Assembly: GCA_030679035.1 (NCBI GenBank) | Contig: JAUXTH010000057.1 | Span: forward strand, 1 to 64,000 | Length of the DNA stretch: 64,000 bases | From: Methylobacter sp. | Lineage (GTDB): Bacteria > Pseudomonadota > Gammaproteobacteria > Methylococcales > Methylomonadaceae | Direction of reading: 5' to 3' | Shown: positions 61,382-64,000 of the stretch, in pieces | Numbering within the stretch: position 1 is the first letter of the stretch | Layout of the letters: every line of letters starts with the position of its first letter | Notes under the pieces: generated by a model | Told to the model about the DNA's origin: nothing | The model's input: only the letters and a program-made list of their open reading frames with translations | The model's database searches: none | Position numbers and translations under genes: made by a program

Positions 61382-62619
61382 AATTACCCATGAAACATTT
61401 CTTGTTGCTTATCATCGCTACCCAACTAAGCGGCTGCGCAAGCCTAGGCAAAGGCATGGCTGAAGCCTTCCTAGAAAAACAGCAATCGGCCGACACCCGC
61501 GTTTGCGAACTATGGGGTAAACCCTTTAACGGGCTTTCGCCGTTTTTGGACAACAAGCAGGGCAAAATGAAGGTGCTGATGGTGCATGGAGTAGGGGATC
61601 ATTTGCCGGGATACTCCACGCAATTTGTAGAGAAACTAGCCAAAGAACTGGATCTTCCTGTAATGTCGGCCCAGTACAAAAATATCACCTTAACCAGCCG
61701 GATCGAGCCCGGAAAAAACCTGGGCAACTTAAGAATTAACCGTTTATTAAGCAAAGATCGAAGCAAGGAATTACTGTTTTACGAATTAACTTGGTCGGTC
61801 ATTACCGCCAAGCAAAAAGAAGTACTAGCCTATGATAATTCAGGCGAATATTCATTTCGCAGAGCCGAAGTCAATAACCTGATGAAAAAGTTCTCCAACG
61901 ATACCGGTCCTGATCCGATTATCTATCTGGGTGAGAGCAGGGAAGACATACTGGTTTCATTCGGCCAATCTTTCTGCTGGATGACCAAAAGCAACTGGAA
62001 TGACTTGCCGGACGATGTGATGCAAGCCTGCTCATTTAACGATGACAGCGCAGCAAAGAACATACTGATCGATCAGTATGCCTTTATCTCGCACAGCTTG
62101 GGCAGCCGCATCACCATTGACGGTATGCAACGCATTGCGTCCTTGCTGGATCAGCGCGATGCTGATTTCACCCAAGCGTTAAAGAACAAAGAAATCCCCA
62201 TCTATATGATGTCCAACCAGCTGCCCATGTTGCAGTTAGGTCGAAAAATGCCCGAAGTAAGTAATCAAAAAGCCGCGTATTGTCAGGCGAATGGCGAAAA
62301 GTACAATCAACGCATGGTGGCTAAAACGCCGATCATTGCCTTTAGTGATCCCAACGATCTGTTAAGTTATGCGATTCCGCACGGTTTTGTCGAAAAGTAC
62401 CTGGACTCAAGACTGTGCATAGATGTGACTAATGTAAACATCAATGTAGCAACCATCCTTGACGCATTCGGCCTAGGCAAATTCGCCAACCCTATTGATG
62501 CCCACGTAGGTTATGATACCGATGACCGAGTGGTTTCACTGATCGCCAAAGGCATAGGCAACAAGAATATCGCCAAAGCTGTGAAGGACCGTTGTCATTG
62601 GGTTGAGACGATAGATTAG
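61378..62619 (+). CDS. Lipoprotein with alpha/beta-hydrolase features
   Basis: A 413-aa protein with a lipobox at LSGC (Cys20; or Cys16 from the second ATG). After it come VLMVHGVGDHLPGYS, the oxyanion-type HG motif of alpha/beta hydrolases, and FISHSLGSRITIDG, whose S-H-S-L-G is a nucleophile elbow with Ser in place of the first Gly. A late DPNDLLSYAIPHGF and DAHVGYDTDDRV might supply acid and histidine. It is therefore a probable outer-membrane-anchored esterase or lipase-like protein. It overlaps the methyltransferase gene (ATGA). Confidence 0.75.
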   Translation: MKLPMKHFLLLIIATQLSGCASLGKGMAEAFLEKQQSADTRVCELWGKPFNGLSPFLDNKQGKMKVLMVHGVGDHLPGYSTQFVEKLAKELDLPVMSAQYKNITLTSRIEPGKNLGNLRINRLLSKDRSKELLFYELTWSVITAKQKEVLAYDNSGEYSFRRAEVNNLMKKFSNDTGPDPIIYLGESREDILVSFGQSFCWMTKSNWNDLPDDVMQACSFNDDSAAKNILIDQYAFISHSLGSRITIDGMQRIASLLDQRDADFTQALKNKEIPIYMMSNQLPMLQLGRKMPEVSNQKAAYCQANGEKYNQRMVAKTPIIAFSDPNDLLSYAIPHGFVEKYLDSRLCIDVTNVNINVATILDAFGLGKFANPIDAHVGYDTDDRVVSLIAKGIGNKNIAKAVKDRCHWVETID

Positions 62620-62635
62620 GATTGGTTGAAATTTT

Positions 62636-62667
62636 TTACCACGAAGACACGAAGATCACGAAGGTTT
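62636..62667. repeat. Single CACGAAGACACGAAGATCACGAA element
   Basis: ACCACGAAGACACGAAGATC (62638-62657) continuing to ACGAAGG is a tandem-like member of the CACGAA family, also at 49470-49635 and 55718-55800. Here only one orientation is seen. Confidence 0.7.
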
Positions 62668-62752
62668 AAAGAAAAAACACTTAGGGTGTGTCTCCGTGGG
62701 TGTTTTAAGTAGGGGGTTGCCTTGATAACGCATAATTAAAGATATATTGTTA

Positions 62753-62780
62753 ATTTAACATAATATACATTATGCGAAGT
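62753..62780 (-). other. Chromosome dimer resolution site dif (XerCD)
   Basis: Read on the minus strand, the site has an XerC arm ACTTCGCATAA, central hexamer TGTATA... with the order GCATAATGTATATTATG, and an XerD arm TTATGTTAAAT. It matches the E. coli dif at 25 of 28 positions; the centre and the XerD arm are perfect and the three differences are at the outer XerC end. Dif marks the replication terminus. It lies in the non-coding gap after the lipoprotein gene. Confidence 0.93.
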
Positions 62781-63373
62781 CTTGGATCAGGGATTTTCTG
62801 TTACCGGCCGACCGACAAATTCACCTGGTCGGTAACGGTTAGCCGTGGGCGGATTATTGCGTGTGTAATACTGTCAAGAACATTCAGCTCGATAACATAG
62901 ATCAAAAGCGGTTGAATAGTATTTGAAGCGAAGCGCGGCCAGGAGCGGCAGCGAATTGGAAAAGTACGTTTGAACGGCTGGCGTGATAAACCGGTCGGGC
63001 GGTGCCTCCCTATGTACCATTTTGCGGACGCGAAGCACAATCGTGGCAAAAATCAAATAACGCGAAATTTAATGTTTAAGGCGAAATATCAGAAAAGCAA
63101 TAGCACTGTATAGACTAAAAATAACGAGGCTTAAATCGATTATTTCCATTTAAACCGCAATTGTTGCCATAATAATAATGCTTGACATTTGAAATGTAAT
63201 TATAAATCAATATGTTACAAATGTATTTAATGGCACGATAAATGATGTATTGACTTATTATAAATTTAAGTAATTAAAAATACAATGCGATTTATTTTCG
63301 TAACGCGTTACGTTTAATAAATTAAAGGCGGCCGCTTCGTTGTCGTTGTCGTCATACTTCCTCCGCCTCCGCC
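62781..63373. other. Non-coding stretch between dif and a phage-like gene
   Basis: About 590 bp without a supported gene. The first 270 bp are GC-balanced; an 82-codon minus-strand frame (62801-63049) has no family features I can recognise. The rest (63050-63340) is very AT-rich. If an inovirus is integrated here, this would be its attachment-proximal intergenic region. Confidence 0.5.
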
Positions 63374-64000
63374 TCATTGGCCGCCAGATCCAAGGACGGA
63401 TGATGCCACAGAAGCCAAAGCATTGGGCGTTGATGATGCGGTTTTTTCTTTAAGCTCACCATATTTAGAACAATAGTGCTGAATAATGGTGGTTGCAGTC
63501 TTTAACAACGCCTTGCAGCCGTATATCTGAGGAGAATCACAGGTAATTTGCTTGGTATGAGCGTTCGGGGATATTAAGGTTAAGTCACAAACCGAATTAG
63601 CGATAACCCGATATCCTTGGCGAGACAATTCCTCGAATGAAACATCTTTAAGACCGTCTACGGTGTCAGCATTAAAACTAAGTCGCTTAAATGCTTTATC
63701 AGAAAAATTATGATGCGCAATCGAAAGCAACGTAAATCCTAAGTGACCAGTAAAATTATCAACCGACTGGACAGGTAAAGAATCAGTAACAGGCTGACCA
63801 GTCGAAACAGTACGTACAGGATTATTCTGCATGCTCTGCCCAGGATTGACCTGAGGACTCGAAATAGGGGGATTAGAATCAACCTTAATGGCTTTATGAG
63901 CACCGGCAAAATGGAATAAAAAATAAACAGAAGTTCCAATAGATAGAACAATAGCAGCGAGCTTAAAGCGGACACCCCCATCACCCAGGATTGATTGATC
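63374..64000 (-). CDS. Single-pass membrane protein, 5' partial; candidate Zot-like inovirus assembly protein
   Basis: The frame is open to the right edge, so 208 C-terminal residues are visible. They begin DQSILGDGGVRF, then one membrane helix (about visible residues 13-31, KLAAIVLSIGTSVYFLFHF), a Pro/Ser/Asn/Gln-rich linker, and a folded tail with three cysteines (GYRVIANSVCDLTLI, ITCDSP, YGCKALL, HYCSKYG). Filamentous-phage Zot/gene I proteins have a cytoplasmic ATPase, then one helix, then a periplasmic tail, and this would be the helix-plus-tail part. Its 3' end faces dif, where such phages integrate. The Walker-A ATPase half would be beyond the window. No Zot signature is directly visible, so the name is an inference. 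Confidence 0.5.
   Translation of the reverse strand, partial: DQSILGDGGVRFKLAAIVLSIGTSVYFLFHFAGAHKAIKVDSNPPISSPQVNPGQSMQNNPVRTVSTGQPVTDSLPVQSVDNFTGHLGFTLLSIAHHNFSDKAFKRLSFNADTVDGLKDVSFEELSRQGYRVIANSVCDLTLISPNAHTKQITCDSPQIYGCKALLKTATTIIQHYCSKYGELKEKTASSTPNALASVASSVLGSGGQ

Noticed and set aside
62801-63049. 82-aa minus-strand frame next to dif
   Set aside because: No motif, no ribosome site and an overlapping alternative frame of similar length.
63739-63984. 81-aa very hydrophobic minus-strand frame
   Set aside because: It is an out-of-frame reading of the longer membrane-protein gene that continues off the right edge.
1-64000. CRISPR arrays, tRNA or rRNA genes
   Set aside because: I saw no regularly spaced direct repeats and no cloverleaf or ribosomal signature; a covariance-model search would settle tRNA and small RNA genes.

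Overview
The window is chromosomal DNA of a gammaproteobacterium. The host call rests on a dif site at 62753-62780 that is nearly identical to the gammaproteobacterial XerCD site, on the Trm112-kdsB and yciB-yciI-bolA-ppiC neighbourhoods, and on hom-thrC plus recJ gene content. Styles of dispersed repeats and the PpiC lipoprotein would suit a Methylococcales-like methanotroph, but that narrower placement is only a guess.

Positions 1-45624 are almost entirely one trans-AT polyketide synthase / NRPS locus. A terminal PKS-NRPS protein, cut by the left edge (1-9654), reads KS-KR-ACP-KS0-ACP-C-A-PCP-TE. A giant first protein (24643-39615, 4990 aa) reads GNAT-ACP / KS-KR-cMT-ACP / KS-ECH-ECH2-ACP-ACP / KS-KR-ACP. 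Between them lie a carboxylesterase, a beta-branching cassette (ECH1, Ser-type decarboxylating KS, ACP, HMG-CoA-synthase homologue), a PPTase, an acyltransferase-like acyl hydrolase, an export group (DUF697 protein, small membrane protein, PvdE-like ABC transporter, SPFH protein), a trans-acting enoyl reductase, a 2OG oxygenase and a methyltransferase. Downstream of the giant gene are a MupA-type flavin monooxygenase, a second 2OG oxygenase, a Baeyer-Villiger-type monooxygenase, an SDR and the trans-acting malonyl transferase.

The order acetyl starter (GNAT), alpha-methylated beta-hydroxy unit, beta-branched unit, then an oxygenated unit is the logic of the left-hand tetrahydropyran of the pederin/onnamide family. 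The terminal NRPS adenylation pocket looks acidic, which would suit a basic amino acid, as in the arginine-ended onnamides. This assignment is an inference from domain order and accessory enzymes; further modules must lie left of the window.

From 45.6 to 48.1 kb is a boundary zone: a gene-poor AT-rich stretch, a lone SGNH-type esterase gene, and a DUF805 fragment cut by a repeat. From 48.1 to 62.6 kb the genes are ordinary housekeeping ones: phospholipid and CDP-lipid enzymes, kdsB, alaC, hom, thrC, recJ, a PpiC chaperone operon, and small methyltransferase and lipoprotein genes. At 62.75 kb is the chromosome dimer resolution site dif. The gene entering from the right edge (63374-64000, minus strand) has one membrane helix and a periplasmic-looking tail; its place beside dif suggests the Zot-like assembly protein of a filamentous phage integrated at dif.
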